A stretch of DNA of 64,000 nucleotides from Thiobacillus sp. (GCA_024235835.1 JACKLQ010000002.1:744001-808000); one strand, 5' to 3'. Counted from the first letter of the stretch, positions 8,741 to 17,310 are shown. Translations and numbers: made by a program. Notes: a model not told the origin generated them from the sequence alone.

Positions 8741-9133
8741 GGCTGGTCTGAATCCGCTCCTGCTCCATTCATTCTCCTCGTGATTTTAATCACACCTTTC
8801 CACACCGCGAAATTTCTTGTCGCAGCTAACCTTGTTTGAACATGAATCTGAATGAAAAGATTTTCGAGGGACTGCGGAGGCATGGCCGGAATTTTGAGTT
8901 GCTGGCGGGGGTTTCACTCAGGGCTGTCATCTGCGAGATACTCTGCAAGCCCATGGTGGACAGCTACCTGCTGGCTCCCGGCCCTTTCCATCATCGGGCT
9001 GGCCTGCACCGCTTTCCGCGCCTCCGAGGTGCATGCCAGGCAAGGGACCCGTGAGATCGCATACTGAACCCTGGGGAGGTTGTCCTGTCATATCCGCCAT
9101 TCGTGTGCTTTCCATTGCTAAGAGATAACGCCA
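8741..9133. other. Intergenic region without a supported gene
   Basis: This 393-bp stretch separates two divergent genes. The segment 8770-8850 is comparatively AT-rich and probably contains promoters for both directions. A 72-codon plus-strand frame beginning near 8836 has no good ribosome binding site and no family features, so it is not called. No repeat or RNA motif was recognised. Confidence 0.5.
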
Positions 9134-9583
9134 ATGACTCGTCTGATCACAATTTTCCTTGCCGCCTTTGTATGGGTATTCCCGGTCCATGCCTTTACCC
9201 TGGTGGATAGCGACGGCAAGACGCACACCCTGACCAAGTACAAGGGCAAATGGGTGCTGGTGAATTTCTGGGCGACCTGGTGCCCCCCCTGCCTGGAAGA
9301 GATTCCCGACCTCAACGCCCTGCACGAGAACAAGAAGAACAACCTCGTGGTCCTGGGTATCGCCATGGATTACCAGGACCCCAAGACCGTGCTCCAGTTC
9401 GCCGACCAGATGATGGTGAGCTACCCCATCATCCTGGGGAACAGCAAGACCGCGGCCCAGATTGGCGCCCTCACTGGACTGCCCACCACGTATCTTTACA
9501 ATCCCCAGGGCAAGATGGTGGCCTACAACGTCGGGGCTTTGACCCGGCAGACCGTGGAAAGCTACATCAGCAAGAAGAAGTGA
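9134..9583 (+). CDS. TlpA-like periplasmic thioredoxin
   Basis: The 149-residue product has a signal peptide (MTRLITIFLAAFVWVFPVHA) and a TlpA/ResA-type thioredoxin fold with active site WATWCPPC near residues 52-59, a cis-proline segment (GLPTTYLYN) and a GKMVAYNVGAL strand. TlpA proteins reduce periplasmic disulfides, often for cytochrome c maturation or copper handling. It is the first of four co-directional genes encoding exported proteins. Confidence 0.9.
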   Translation: MTRLITIFLAAFVWVFPVHAFTLVDSDGKTHTLTKYKGKWVLVNFWATWCPPCLEEIPDLNALHENKKNNLVVLGIAMDYQDPKTVLQFADQMMVSYPIILGNSKTAAQIGALTGLPTTYLYNPQGKMVAYNVGALTRQTVESYISKKK

Positions 9584-9655
9584 GCGCCCCGCGTTTCCTT
9601 GAGAACGTTCCGATGAGCCTGGGCCGCCTGTCCTTTTATTGAAAGAGGAGTCGTG

Positions 9656-10171
9656 ATGCGTTGGCTGCTGCTGCTGTTCTTCTCCCTGTGGGTCTTCAAC
9701 GCCCAAGCCGAGGTGCGGGATCCCCATTCCCATTTCTTCATGCCCAAGCTGGGGGATTTCAAGGAAGAATTGGACGTGGCCAGGAGCGAAGGCAAACAGG
9801 GTGTGCTCATCATGTTCGAAATGGAGGAGTGTCCCTTCTGCTATCGCATGAAAGGCACGGTCCTGAACCAGTCCCAGGTGCAGGACTGGTATCGCAAACA
9901 TTTCCTCATCTACGCCATGGACGTGAAGGGGGATACCTCCATGACCGACTTCAAGGGCAGGAATACCACCGAAAAGGCGTTCGCCCTGGAAAACCGAGCC
10001 CGGGCCACCCCCACCTTCGTATTCTTTGACCTGGAGGGCAACGCGGTGACCCGCTTCACCGGAGCGACCCGGACGGTGGACGAGTTCCTGTTGCTGGGCA
10101 AATACGTTGTGGATGGCGTGTACAAGACCATGCCGTTCAACGTCTACAAGCGCCAAGCGTCCGCCAAATGA
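9656..10171 (+). CDS. Exported thioredoxin-like protein (CPFC, SoxW-like)
   Basis: The protein starts at the ATG at 9656, with AGAGGAG five bases upstream; GTG at 9653 is an alternative. A signal peptide (MRWLLLLFFSLWVFNAQA) is followed by a thioredoxin fold with EECPFCYRMKG as redox site near residues 58-68 and a cis-proline loop (ARATPTFVFFD). It resembles SoxW/thioredoxin_2-type periplasmic proteins that act as thiol reductants in sulfur oxidisers; the exact subgroup is uncertain. The stop overlaps the start of the TolC-family gene by four bases. Confidence 0.85.
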   Translation: MRWLLLLFFSLWVFNAQAEVRDPHSHFFMPKLGDFKEELDVARSEGKQGVLIMFEMEECPFCYRMKGTVLNQSQVQDWYRKHFLIYAMDVKGDTSMTDFKGRNTTEKAFALENRARATPTFVFFDLEGNAVTRFTGATRTVDEFLLLGKYVVDGVYKTMPFNVYKRQASAK

Positions 10172-11463
10172 GGCGGGCCGGTTCTGCCTGGCTATGGGTT
10201 GCCGCCCTCGCATGCTGCCTGGGCAGTGCCCGGGCAGCGGAAGCTCCCAAGCTCACCCTGGAGTCCGTCCTGGCCCTGGCGGATGCGCCCCATCCCGATC
10301 TCGACCTGGCGAAGGCCAGGGAGACGGGCGCCCGGGCCGAGGCCCGCCTGGCCGACAGCCTTGACGATTTCCGGGTGTCCCTGGAGGGGGCACTGCGCAC
10401 GGGCCGCAACGAGTTCTACAACGACCGCTTCCACCCCGACCACCAGGCTCGCCTGCTGGCCCGCAAGAGCCTCTATGACGGCGGCCTTGGCGACATCAGC
10501 GTGAACGCCGCGGCGGCGGAAGCAGACGCCCGCACACTGCAGGTGATGGATGCCAGGACCCAGCGGCGCCTTACCCTCATGGCCCGTTATTTCGACGTGC
10601 TGCTGGCTGACATGCAGTACAACGCCGACACGGAGTTCCTCGCCGTGGCCTACGTGGACTGGGACAACAACAGGGACCGCCACGCCCTGGGCCAGATACC
10701 CCAGTGGAAGCTGGTGGAACTGGAATCCCGCAATCAGAATGCCCGGACCAAACGCAATGACACCCGTCGCAAGCTGCGGGAAAAGCGCATGCAACTGGCC
10801 CAGGCCATGAACCGGCAGGAACAGGTGCTGGAAGACCTGATCGATCCGCCCCTGAAGGACAACGACCGAACGCTGCCCCCCCTGGATGTCCTCGTATCCC
10901 ATGCCCTGGCCCACAACCCTGGAATACAGGCCCAGGCGAAACTGCTGGCCGCAGCGCAGAACCGCCGTGAAGCGGTGCGGGCAGGCTATCGTCCCACCCT
11001 GGAGTTCGAGGCGGAAGCCGCCACCTGGAGCAGGAACACCAGTACCCGGGATGACGTGCGCGGCGGGCTGAACTTCGTCATGCCCCTGTGGCAGGGTGAC
11101 CGCATCGATGCGGGCCTGGCCCGGGAACAGGCCCGCATCACCGAAATCCAGCTGCAGCATGAAAAGCTGACCATGCAATTGCGGGAGTCCCTGCTGTCCG
11201 TTTGGGAGGAAATCCAGTACCTGCTGGACAGCGAGCGCCAGAGCACCCGGACGAATTCCCTGTATCGCGACATGGCTCTGGAGAAGGCCCGGGCCGAGTA
11301 TGAGATGGAACTCAAGACCAACTTGGGCACCAGCATGGCCGAGACCCAGTTGGCCCAACTCCTGCGTCGGGCCGTGGAATACCGCCTGGCCCTGGCCTGG
11401 GCCAGGCTCGAAGCCTTGTTGGGGACCCCCCTTGCGGAAGTGAAGACGAAGGACAAGTCATGA
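10168..11463 (+). CDS. TolC-family outer membrane protein
   Basis: The 431-residue protein has a signal peptide ending near GSARAAEA and the long repeated helical structure of TolC/OprM-family proteins (LTLESVLALADAPHPDLDLA at the N-terminus; 'LAHNPGIQAQAKLLAAAQN' beginning the second repeat; 'LNFVMPLWQGDRIDAGLARE'). It would form an outer-membrane tunnel for export. It overlaps both neighbours by four bases (ATGA), so it is translated as part of one operon with two thioredoxin-like proteins and an adaptor. Confidence 0.88.
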   Translation: MRRAGSAWLWVAALACCLGSARAAEAPKLTLESVLALADAPHPDLDLAKARETGARAEARLADSLDDFRVSLEGALRTGRNEFYNDRFHPDHQARLLARKSLYDGGLGDISVNAAAAEADARTLQVMDARTQRRLTLMARYFDVLLADMQYNADTEFLAVAYVDWDNNRDRHALGQIPQWKLVELESRNQNARTKRNDTRRKLREKRMQLAQAMNRQEQVLEDLIDPPLKDNDRTLPPLDVLVSHALAHNPGIQAQAKLLAAAQNRREAVRAGYRPTLEFEAEAATWSRNTSTRDDVRGGLNFVMPLWQGDRIDAGLAREQARITEIQLQHEKLTMQLRESLLSVWEEIQYLLDSERQSTRTNSLYRDMALEKARAEYEMELKTNLGTSMAETQLAQLLRRAVEYRLALAWARLEALLGTPLAEVKTKDKS

Positions 11464-12206
11464 AACCCACCCGATTTCTGGGCAGCCTTGCCCTGGGCCT
11501 CACCGCCATGGCGGTCCAGGCCGCCGAATATACCGCCGAACTGGCTTGGGCCGGACGGGTTTCCCTGGCCATGCCCGTGACCGGCGTGGTGGAAACTGTG
11601 CAGGCCCAGGCAGGCCAATGGCTGAAGAAGGGCGAGCTCATGGCCGCCCTCAACCCGGTCCTGTTCAAGGCGGGTGTGGCAGAGGCCAAGGCCGATGTGG
11701 ATCGCCTCGCCCTGGAGCAGGCCGACGCCCAGCGTGACCTGGACCGTGTGAAGGAACTCTACGCCCGCACCGTATCAGCCACCACGGAGCTGGATGCTGC
11801 CCAGCTACGGTTCGACAGGGCCACAGCGGCTCTGGCCGGAGCCCAGGCACGCCTGGACAAGGCTCGCCACCAGTTGGAGCAGTCGGAGTTGCGCGCCCCC
11901 TTCGACGCCATCGTCCTGGAACGGCTGGCCGAGCCCGGACTGGTGGCGGCGACCCCCTGCCAGCCCAATCCCCTCTTCATCGTGGCCCGCTCGGACGAAA
12001 TGGTGGCCCAGGCCGTATTGCAGGCCGACCAGGCCCGCCATGTGGTTCCCGGCCGCAAGGCGGACGTACTGTTGGGCGGCAAGGCTTTCATGGGGGAAAC
12101 CCGGGGGCTGAGCCTGCGTCCAGACGGGAAATACCGGCTGGAAGTGGCCCTGCCCCAGGTCAAGGGACTCGGACCCGGGCAGCCGGCGACGATCCGGCTG
12201 CACTGA
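11460..12206 (+). CDS. HlyD-type periplasmic adaptor (membrane fusion protein)
   Basis: The 248-residue protein has a cleavable signal peptide (to about residue 21), a lipoyl/barrel-sandwich half-motif (VSLAMPVTGVVETVQAQAGQ), a coiled-coil hairpin (about residues 70-140, ELYARTVSATTELDAAQ) and the second lipoyl half (ELRAPFDAIVLERLAEPG). It is short for the family and no RND, ABC or MFS pump gene follows; the next gene is convergent after seven bases. A pump may be encoded elsewhere, or the pair works in an unusual export route. Confidence 0.88.
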   Translation: MKPTRFLGSLALGLTAMAVQAAEYTAELAWAGRVSLAMPVTGVVETVQAQAGQWLKKGELMAALNPVLFKAGVAEAKADVDRLALEQADAQRDLDRVKELYARTVSATTELDAAQLRFDRATAALAGAQARLDKARHQLEQSELRAPFDAIVLERLAEPGLVAATPCQPNPLFIVARSDEMVAQAVLQADQARHVVPGRKADVLLGGKAFMGETRGLSLRPDGKYRLEVALPQVKGLGPGQPATIRLH

Positions 12207-12213
12207 CCCGGCA

Positions 12214-12669
12214 TCAGGCCGCCTTGAGGTAGCGCTCCTTGGCGGCCCTGGCCTGCTGGGCTTCCTCGGTGTTGTAGGCCTTGCCGGACCACAACATGCT
12301 GTAGGCGATCTCCTCGTTTCCGTTTTCGCACAGTTCCAACACTTTCTGGAACAGGGGCTGGAAGGTATCTGAGCGGTGGCTGCGCTCATGGTCCTCGAAG
12401 GTTTGCCAGAAGGTCACGATCAGCGCCTCCTTGCCCTGCAGCGGGCTGCCGACCGCCTGGCCCACGGTAGAGCCCTCGTTGGACACCTGACCCGAGTTCA
12501 GCGCCACGAACCCTCCCACGAAGCCGGTATCGGAATGATAGGTCTTCACGTTCTCGCACAGCTCCGCAACCCGCATCTCCAGGTCATCGGTGCTGTATTC
12601 GGGCTTGAGGATCACCCTGTTGATGGTCACTACGCCGTCGCTGTTGAATCCATTGATCAAGGCAGACAT
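12214..12669 (-). CDS. Single-domain protein resembling sulfur oxygenase/reductase (ABM-like fold)
   Basis: The start ATG at 12669 has AAGGAGA upstream, giving a 151-residue protein. The sequence fits a ferredoxin-like dimeric alpha/beta barrel: strand, helix, 'DTGFVGGFVALNSG', then 'VTFWQTFEDHERSHRS'. This last segment matches in order the SOR iron site as I recall it (TFW...DHEEMHR, His86-x3-His90, then Glu114): here His94-x3-His98 and Glu119/Glu120. Cys38 sits before GFVG, like SOR Cys31. The protein is half the SOR length (about 310). Location next to fccAB supports sulfur metabolism. A generic antibiotic-biosynthesis-monooxygenase-like protein is the alternative. Confidence 0.55.
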   Translation of the reverse strand: MSALINGFNSDGVVTINRVILKPEYSTDDLEMRVAELCENVKTYHSDTGFVGGFVALNSGQVSNEGSTVGQAVGSPLQGKEALIVTFWQTFEDHERSHRSDTFQPLFQKVLELCENGNEEIAYSMLWSGKAYNTEEAQQARAAKERYLKAA

Positions 12670-12887
12670 CGCACTCTCCTTCATTAAATAAGCAAATACT
12701 TATATATCGGTTTCAAGAAAAGGCGCCGTGTCGTGCGCCTGGTTAATACCATAGTGATTTACTCGGATAAATACAACTGTTGTATCGATATGGTTTTTTT
12801 ATGGCGCGCCCGAGGATACCGTTTCCCTCTTGCAATCATTGACATAGATTGGGCCGCTACGGATAATCCACGGCTCTTTGTCTTCCC
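12670..12887. promoter_or_regulatory. AT-rich upstream region with ATAAG-N6-CTTAT inverted repeat
   Basis: This stretch lies upstream of the SOR-like gene and of the tRNA gene. At 12688-12703 it has a perfect five-base inverted repeat, ATAAG and CTTAT separated by six bases, just before the ribosome binding site of the minus-strand gene. This is a plausible operator for a dimeric repressor of ArsR or similar type. No sigma70 promoter could be fixed confidently. Confidence 0.35.
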
Positions 12888-12964
12888 GGTGATGTAGCTC
12901 AGACGGTTAGAGCGGTGGATTCATAACCCACAGGTCGGCGGTTCGATTCCGCCCATCACCACCA
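12888..12964 (+). tRNA. tRNA-Met (CAT anticodon, elongator type)
   Basis: The 77-base cloverleaf has acceptor arms GGTGATG / CATCACC, discriminator A and an encoded CCA. The D-arm contains TAGCTCAGACGGTTAGAGC, the anticodon arm places CAT at 12922-12924 within GGATTCATAACCC, and the T-arm has GGTTCGATTCC. The first base pair is a normal G-C, so it is not the initiator. The body resembles proteobacterial elongator tRNA-Met rather than the lysidine-modified tRNA-Ile2. Confidence 0.93.
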
Positions 12965-12968
12965 ATGA

Positions 12969-13004
12969 AAAGCGGCTTGCAATCTTGCAAGCCGCTTTTG
13001 TTTT
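12969..13004. terminator. Rho-independent terminator after tRNA-Met
   Basis: A perfect 14-base inverted repeat (AAAGCGGCTTGCAA / TTGCAAGCCGCTTT) is followed by TGTTTT on the plus strand. It lies between the tRNA gene and the convergent end of fccB and could serve both directions. Confidence 0.85.
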
Positions 13005-13018
13005 GGCATGGCATCTTC

Positions 13019-14368
13019 TTATGCGAATGCGTCCTTCAGGACGTTCCTGAGCCAACCATCCGCGTATTCGGCCTCCAGTTTTCGGTAAAGGCGAGGCACG
13101 GCCTTGGGGGCTTCCCTGGAGCCGAAGGCCACCGGTGAGATGCCGCTGCCATCCTTTATGTAGACCCACTGGCCGTTCTGCACCCTGTAGAGGTGCACCA
13201 CCGAGAAGCCCCAGTCGTGGGCCACCACGCTGTAGCAGGTGTTGGTGTAGATGGGCACGGGCGGTGGCAGGCCGTTGACCTTGGCAACGATGCTGGCCAC
13301 CACTACCTTGGCCTGGGTGATGGCCATGTGGGCAGACTTGGGGAAGGCGTTGTTGGTGGCCAGTTCGCCCCCCACGCAGGCATCGCCCACCACGAAGACA
13401 TCCTTCAGCCTGGTGGACTCCATGTTCTCCGGCTTCACCTCGCACCATTTGTCCTTGAAAGTGGCGAGCCCCAGGTCCTTGGCCACCTTGCCGGCGTGGT
13501 GGGGCGGGATGATGTTGACCACGTCGCCATGATGCTCTGAAAAGCCCGTGTGGCAGGTCAGGGTCTTGGGGTCGATGCGCTCAACCTTGCCGTCGTTGGC
13601 ACCGGAAATCCATTCGATCATGCCGCCCTGGCCGTAGCCGTAAAGTTCCTTCCAGGCCTGTTCGAACAAGGGCCGCTTGGAAAAGGAATCGTTGGCGTCC
13701 AGGATCAACACCTTGGACTTCTTCTTGCCGTGGTGCATGCAATGGTTGGCCACCTGGGCGGCGCGTTCATAGGGACCGGGCGGGCAGCGGAATGGACCGG
13801 GCGGGACGACGATGACGAACTTGCCGCCGTCCGGCATGGCTTCCAGTTGTTTCTTCAGCATCAGGGTCTGGGGACCCGCCTTCCAGGCATGGGGCAGGCT
13901 CGTCTCGGCCAGCTCCTTGCTGTAGCCCTGGATGGCGCCGTAATTGAAATCAATGCCTGGCGACAGAACCAGGAAATCATAGGCAAAAACCCTGCCTGTG
14001 GACGTGGTCACGGTTTTCTTGACCGGATCAATCTGGGTGACCTCTTCGTGGACCACCTTGATGCCATGTCTTTGCAGACCCTTGTAGCCCACCTGCAGGG
14101 TCTTGATGTCGCGCTCCCCGGAGATGACTTCGTTGGAAAGGGGGCATGATGTGTACAGGGGTTCCCGCTCCAGCAGCGTTACTTCAATGCCAGGGTCCAT
14201 CAAGCGAAGATATTTCGCGGCGGTGGCTCCGCCATAGCCGCCACCCACGACCACCACCCGGGCCTTCGTCTTGCCCTTTGCCGCGTGGGCGTGGGGGATT
14301 TGCAGGAGGGAAGCGCCCGACGCGGCACTGAGGGCCTTGAGGAAGGCGCGGCGATCGAAGTTGTACAT
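13019..14368 (-). CDS. fccB: FccB, flavoprotein subunit of flavocytochrome c sulfide dehydrogenase
   Basis: The 449-residue protein has a twin-arginine-like signal (DRRAFLKALSAASG), a Rossmann FAD motif (VVVVGGGYGGATAAKYL) and the FCSD signature LYTSCPLSNEV, whose Cys75 would hold covalent FAD. Redox cysteines are present at Cys195 (PGPFRCPPGPYERAA) and Cys378 (YTNTCYSVVAHDW), with a second dinucleotide motif (VFVVGDACVGG). It oxidises sulfide to sulfur/polysulfide in the periplasm and passes electrons to the dihaem subunit. It lies 13 bp downstream of fccA. Confidence 0.95.
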   Translation of the reverse strand: MYNFDRRAFLKALSAASGASLLQIPHAHAAKGKTKARVVVVGGGYGGATAAKYLRLMDPGIEVTLLEREPLYTSCPLSNEVISGERDIKTLQVGYKGLQRHGIKVVHEEVTQIDPVKKTVTTSTGRVFAYDFLVLSPGIDFNYGAIQGYSKELAETSLPHAWKAGPQTLMLKKQLEAMPDGGKFVIVVPPGPFRCPPGPYERAAQVANHCMHHGKKKSKVLILDANDSFSKRPLFEQAWKELYGYGQGGMIEWISGANDGKVERIDPKTLTCHTGFSEHHGDVVNIIPPHHAGKVAKDLGLATFKDKWCEVKPENMESTRLKDVFVVGDACVGGELATNNAFPKSAHMAITQAKVVVASIVAKVNGLPPPVPIYTNTCYSVVAHDWGFSVVHLYRVQNGQWVYIKDGSGISPVAFGSREAPKAVPRLYRKLEAEYADGWLRNVLKDAFA

Positions 14369-14381
14369 GCTGCATTCCTCC

Positions 14382-14954
14382 TTATTTGCCTTGGGCGCCG
14401 AAATAGTGGGCGGCTGCAGGCAGTTCCGCGGGCTTCATCCTGCGCACGGTTTTCTTCATCTTGCGGTGGGGCATGGAGAACTCCTCTTCGCGGTACTTCT
14501 CCAGTTCCAGTTCCATGTACTTTGCCCATTGGCCGTTGATGCGAGGGGCGTCCTCGTCCGGGTCGTTGCCGGTGGCGCCATGGCAGTCCTCGCAGTTTTC
14601 GAAGATGACCGCCTTGCCCTTCTTCATCAGGGCCGATCCCACGGGCTGGTGCGAAGGCACCCAGGGCTGGCGGGAGAAGTAGTCGGCCAGGCCGTTGATT
14701 TCGTCGTCGGTGAGGCCCTTGACGATACGGTTCATGGTGGCCGCACCGCGTTCGTCGTACTTCCACTGCTTCATGACATCGGCCAGGTAGTGTCTGGGCA
14801 GGCCGCCTATGGAGGGCATGGACATGCCCGCGCTGACGCCATTGACGCCATGGCAGTTGTTGCAGGTGCGGGCCAGGATGGAAATATCCGGTCCCGCCGC
14901 CAATGCCGTGCCGGCGACCCAAAACAGGATGGCGGCCGAGAATCCCTTGCGCAT
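14382..14954 (-). CDS. fccA: FccA, dihaem cytochrome c subunit of sulfide dehydrogenase
   Basis: The start ATG at 14954 has GGAGG six bases upstream, giving 190 residues with a signal peptide (MRKGFSAAILFWVAGTALAA). Two CxxCH haem sites are visible, CNNCH near residue 31 and CEDCH near residue 117, with methionine ligands available (SMPSIGG, FSMPHRKM). This two-domain layout matches the FccA cytochrome that accepts electrons from FccB. It is the first gene of the fccAB transcript. Confidence 0.93.
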   Translation of the reverse strand: MRKGFSAAILFWVAGTALAAGPDISILARTCNNCHGVNGVSAGMSMPSIGGLPRHYLADVMKQWKYDERGAATMNRIVKGLTDDEINGLADYFSRQPWVPSHQPVGSALMKKGKAVIFENCEDCHGATGNDPDEDAPRINGQWAKYMELELEKYREEEFSMPHRKMKKTVRRMKPAELPAAAHYFGAQGK

Positions 14955-15295
14955 AGTTTCCTCCATTTGCTCAAGGACAGATAACGGGGAGTCAAGGCGG
15001 CCGGTACCTCCTTTGAGGCCCTCTGAAGCAACCACACCGGCCGTGTTGATTTGTCGAACTATGTGACCTTGCACGCTGAATTAGCAAGCTCAATTCGCTT
15101 ATTAGACATCCGTAATATATTGATTAATTGATGTATTTTTCCTGACAAGTCCATTGCTAATACCCCTATCTACCTCGTAGTCTATGGCCCCACCTTGGTA
15201 GGAATGTTCTAGCGGCTCAAGGGTTTTCCCCGGCTCGGCATGCTTTGCCCATGGAGATGGGGGCGCGCCACTGCCTCAAAATCGAGGAGACAGAA
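14955..15295. promoter_or_regulatory. Divergent promoter region between fccAB and the nine-haem cytochrome gene
   Basis: The 341-bp interval separates two divergent redox operons. Bases 15060-15180 are much more AT-rich than the surroundings and contain stretches such as ATTGATTAATTGATG. An ATAAG motif on the minus strand (15097-15102 region) and GCTAATAC near 15158 resemble elements at 12688 and 17399. Promoter hexamers could not be assigned with confidence. Confidence 0.4.
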
Positions 15296-17260
15296 ATGAC
15301 AAGAAATGCCTGGAAGTCGCTGCTTGGGGTCATCGCGGCCGTCATGGGCGTGTTGCTTACGCAAATGGCGTTTGCCACGGCCCCTGCCATGGCCGGGGCG
15401 GAGGCTGCCAGTGCCGATGCGGCGCAACCCGCCATCGCCAACCACCGCTGCCTGCGCTGCCATGCGGACCCGGATGAAAAGGTGAAGGTACGCCGGGACG
15501 GCAGCAGGAACTTCATCTACATCGATCCAGGCGTCTTCAAGCACAGCGTGCATGGCAAGCAGCCCTGCTCCGGATGTCACAACAATGTGGACAAGCTGCC
15601 CCACCCCAAGCCGCTGCCCAAGAGCGTGGGATGCATCGAGTGCCACAAGCAGAAATACGAGGCCCAGAAGGGCAGCGATAGCCCTCAATACAAACGCCTG
15701 GGCATCGTCGTGGAGCAGATGGAGAGCTACCTCCATTCCGTCCACGCCCAGCCCAGCAAGCGGGACATCTCCAAGATCAACGCCACCTGCTACGACTGCC
15801 ACGACGCTCACAACATCGGCACTCTGGGCAGCCTGCAGCGGGCCGAGCATCGGCTGAAGAACCCCGAGGTGTGCGGCCGCTGCCATAAGGAGGAATTGGT
15901 CGAGTACAAGGCCTCCATGCACGGCAAGGCTGTGCTGGAGAAGAAAGACACCAAGAGCGCTGTCTGCTCCGATTGCCACAGCACCCACAACATCAGTTCA
16001 GCCAGCGGCGATCCCATGAAGCTGGAGATCACCCGCAACTGCGGCGACTGCCACGAGAAGGCCCGGGAGACCTATTTCAGGTCCTACCACGGCCAGGTGA
16101 ACAAGCTGGGCTATACCAATACCGCCAAGTGCTACGACTGCCACGGCGCCCACAACATCAAGAACGTGGATGACCCCACCTCCACCATCCACACCAACAA
16201 CCGCCTGAAGACCTGCAACACCTGCCACAAGGACGCCAAGGAAGGCTTCCTCACCTTCCATGCCCACGGCGATCCAACGAACTTCGAGAAGTACCCGGGC
16301 ATATTCGTGGTCAACGAGTTCATGAAATACCTGATCTACGGCGTCATGATCTTCTTCTGGACCCACGTGATTCTGTGGTTCTACAGGGAGCTGAAGGACC
16401 ACCTGGCGGGCTGCGGCCACCGGGAGGACGTGGAGCATCCGGACGCCGTGTTCTTCCGCCGCTTCAGCAAGGTCTGGCGCTGGATCCACGTGCTCTTCGC
16501 CATGAGCACCATGGTCCTGGTCATCACCGGCACCACCCTGCTGTTCTCCCATGCCGACTGGGCCAAGGCGGTCATGACCCTGCTGGGCGGCCCGGTCTGG
16601 GAGGGCGTCATCCACCGCACGGCGGCCGTCATCTGGGTCACGGTGTTCCTGGGGCACATCGGTTTCGCCCTGCGCAACATCTGGGTGACCCGCAAGACTT
16701 TCCGCTGGTTCGGGCCCACCTCCATGATCCCCAACTGGCAGGACCTGAAGGACATCGTGCGCATGTACAAGTGGTTCCTGGGCTTCACCTCCAGGCCCAA
16801 GTTCGAGCGCTGGACCTACTGGCAGAAGTTCGACTACTGGGCGCCGTTCTGGGGTGCCACCATCATCGGCCTGTCTGGCGCCATGATGTTCAAGCCCACG
16901 CTGACGTCCCAGTTCCTGCCGGGCTGGGTGTTCAACATCGCCACCATCGTGCACGCCGAGGAGGCCCTGCTGGCCACCGTGTTCCTGTTCTCGGTGCACT
17001 TCTTCAACGTGCACTTCAGGCCGGAGAAATTCCCCCTCTCCACCACCATTTTCACCGGTGCCGTGCCCCTGGAGGAATTCAAGTACGAGCACACCCAGGA
17101 ATACGACCGCCTGGTGGCCTCGGGCGAACTGGAGAAGTACCTGGTCAAGCGGCCCACCCGCACGGTGGAAAGCCTGGCCACCATCCTCTCGGCGCTGCTC
17201 ATCCTGGCGGGCTTCCTGCTGCTCACCCTGGTGCTGATCGGTGTGACGACCATGCACTGA
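15296..17260 (+). CDS. Nine-haem cytochrome c fused to membrane cytochrome b (CbcL-like)
   Basis: The ATG at 15296 follows a GAGGAG site and encodes 654 residues with a signal/anchor segment. The periplasmic half holds nine CxxCH sites in order: CLRCH, CSGCH, CIECH, CYDCH, CGRCH, CSDCH, CGDCH, CYDCH, CNTCH. From about residue 340 come four to five membrane helices with conserved histidines (WTHVILWFY; WIHVLFAMSTMVL; VIHRTAAVIWVTVFLGHIGF; HAEEALLATVFLFSVHFFNVHF), as in dihaem b-type quinone oxidoreductases. The arrangement matches Geobacter CbcL. Divergent placement from fccAB suggests electron exchange between periplasmic cytochromes and the quinone pool. Confidence 0.85.
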   Translation: MTRNAWKSLLGVIAAVMGVLLTQMAFATAPAMAGAEAASADAAQPAIANHRCLRCHADPDEKVKVRRDGSRNFIYIDPGVFKHSVHGKQPCSGCHNNVDKLPHPKPLPKSVGCIECHKQKYEAQKGSDSPQYKRLGIVVEQMESYLHSVHAQPSKRDISKINATCYDCHDAHNIGTLGSLQRAEHRLKNPEVCGRCHKEELVEYKASMHGKAVLEKKDTKSAVCSDCHSTHNISSASGDPMKLEITRNCGDCHEKARETYFRSYHGQVNKLGYTNTAKCYDCHGAHNIKNVDDPTSTIHTNNRLKTCNTCHKDAKEGFLTFHAHGDPTNFEKYPGIFVVNEFMKYLIYGVMIFFWTHVILWFYRELKDHLAGCGHREDVEHPDAVFFRRFSKVWRWIHVLFAMSTMVLVITGTTLLFSHADWAKAVMTLLGGPVWEGVIHRTAAVIWVTVFLGHIGFALRNIWVTRKTFRWFGPTSMIPNWQDLKDIVRMYKWFLGFTSRPKFERWTYWQKFDYWAPFWGATIIGLSGAMMFKPTLTSQFLPGWVFNIATIVHAEEALLATVFLFSVHFFNVHFRPEKFPLSTTIFTGAVPLEEFKYEHTQEYDRLVASGELEKYLVKRPTRTVESLATILSALLILAGFLLLTLVLIGVTTMH

Positions 17261-17280
17261 GGCGGTGAATAGCCCTCAAG

Positions 17281-17310
17281 GCCCGGGTGGAAAACCACCT
17301 GGGCTTTTTT
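17281..17310 (+). terminator. Terminator after the nine-haem cytochrome gene
   Basis: The inverted repeat GCCCGGGTGG / CCACCTGGGC, with one mismatch and a four-base loop, is followed by TTTTTT, 20 bp after the stop codon. Confidence 0.85.

Noticed and set aside
8836..9054. Possible 72-codon gene in the 8741-9133 gap
   Set aside because: No ribosome binding site and no family resemblance; the second half looks like non-coding GC-rich sequence.
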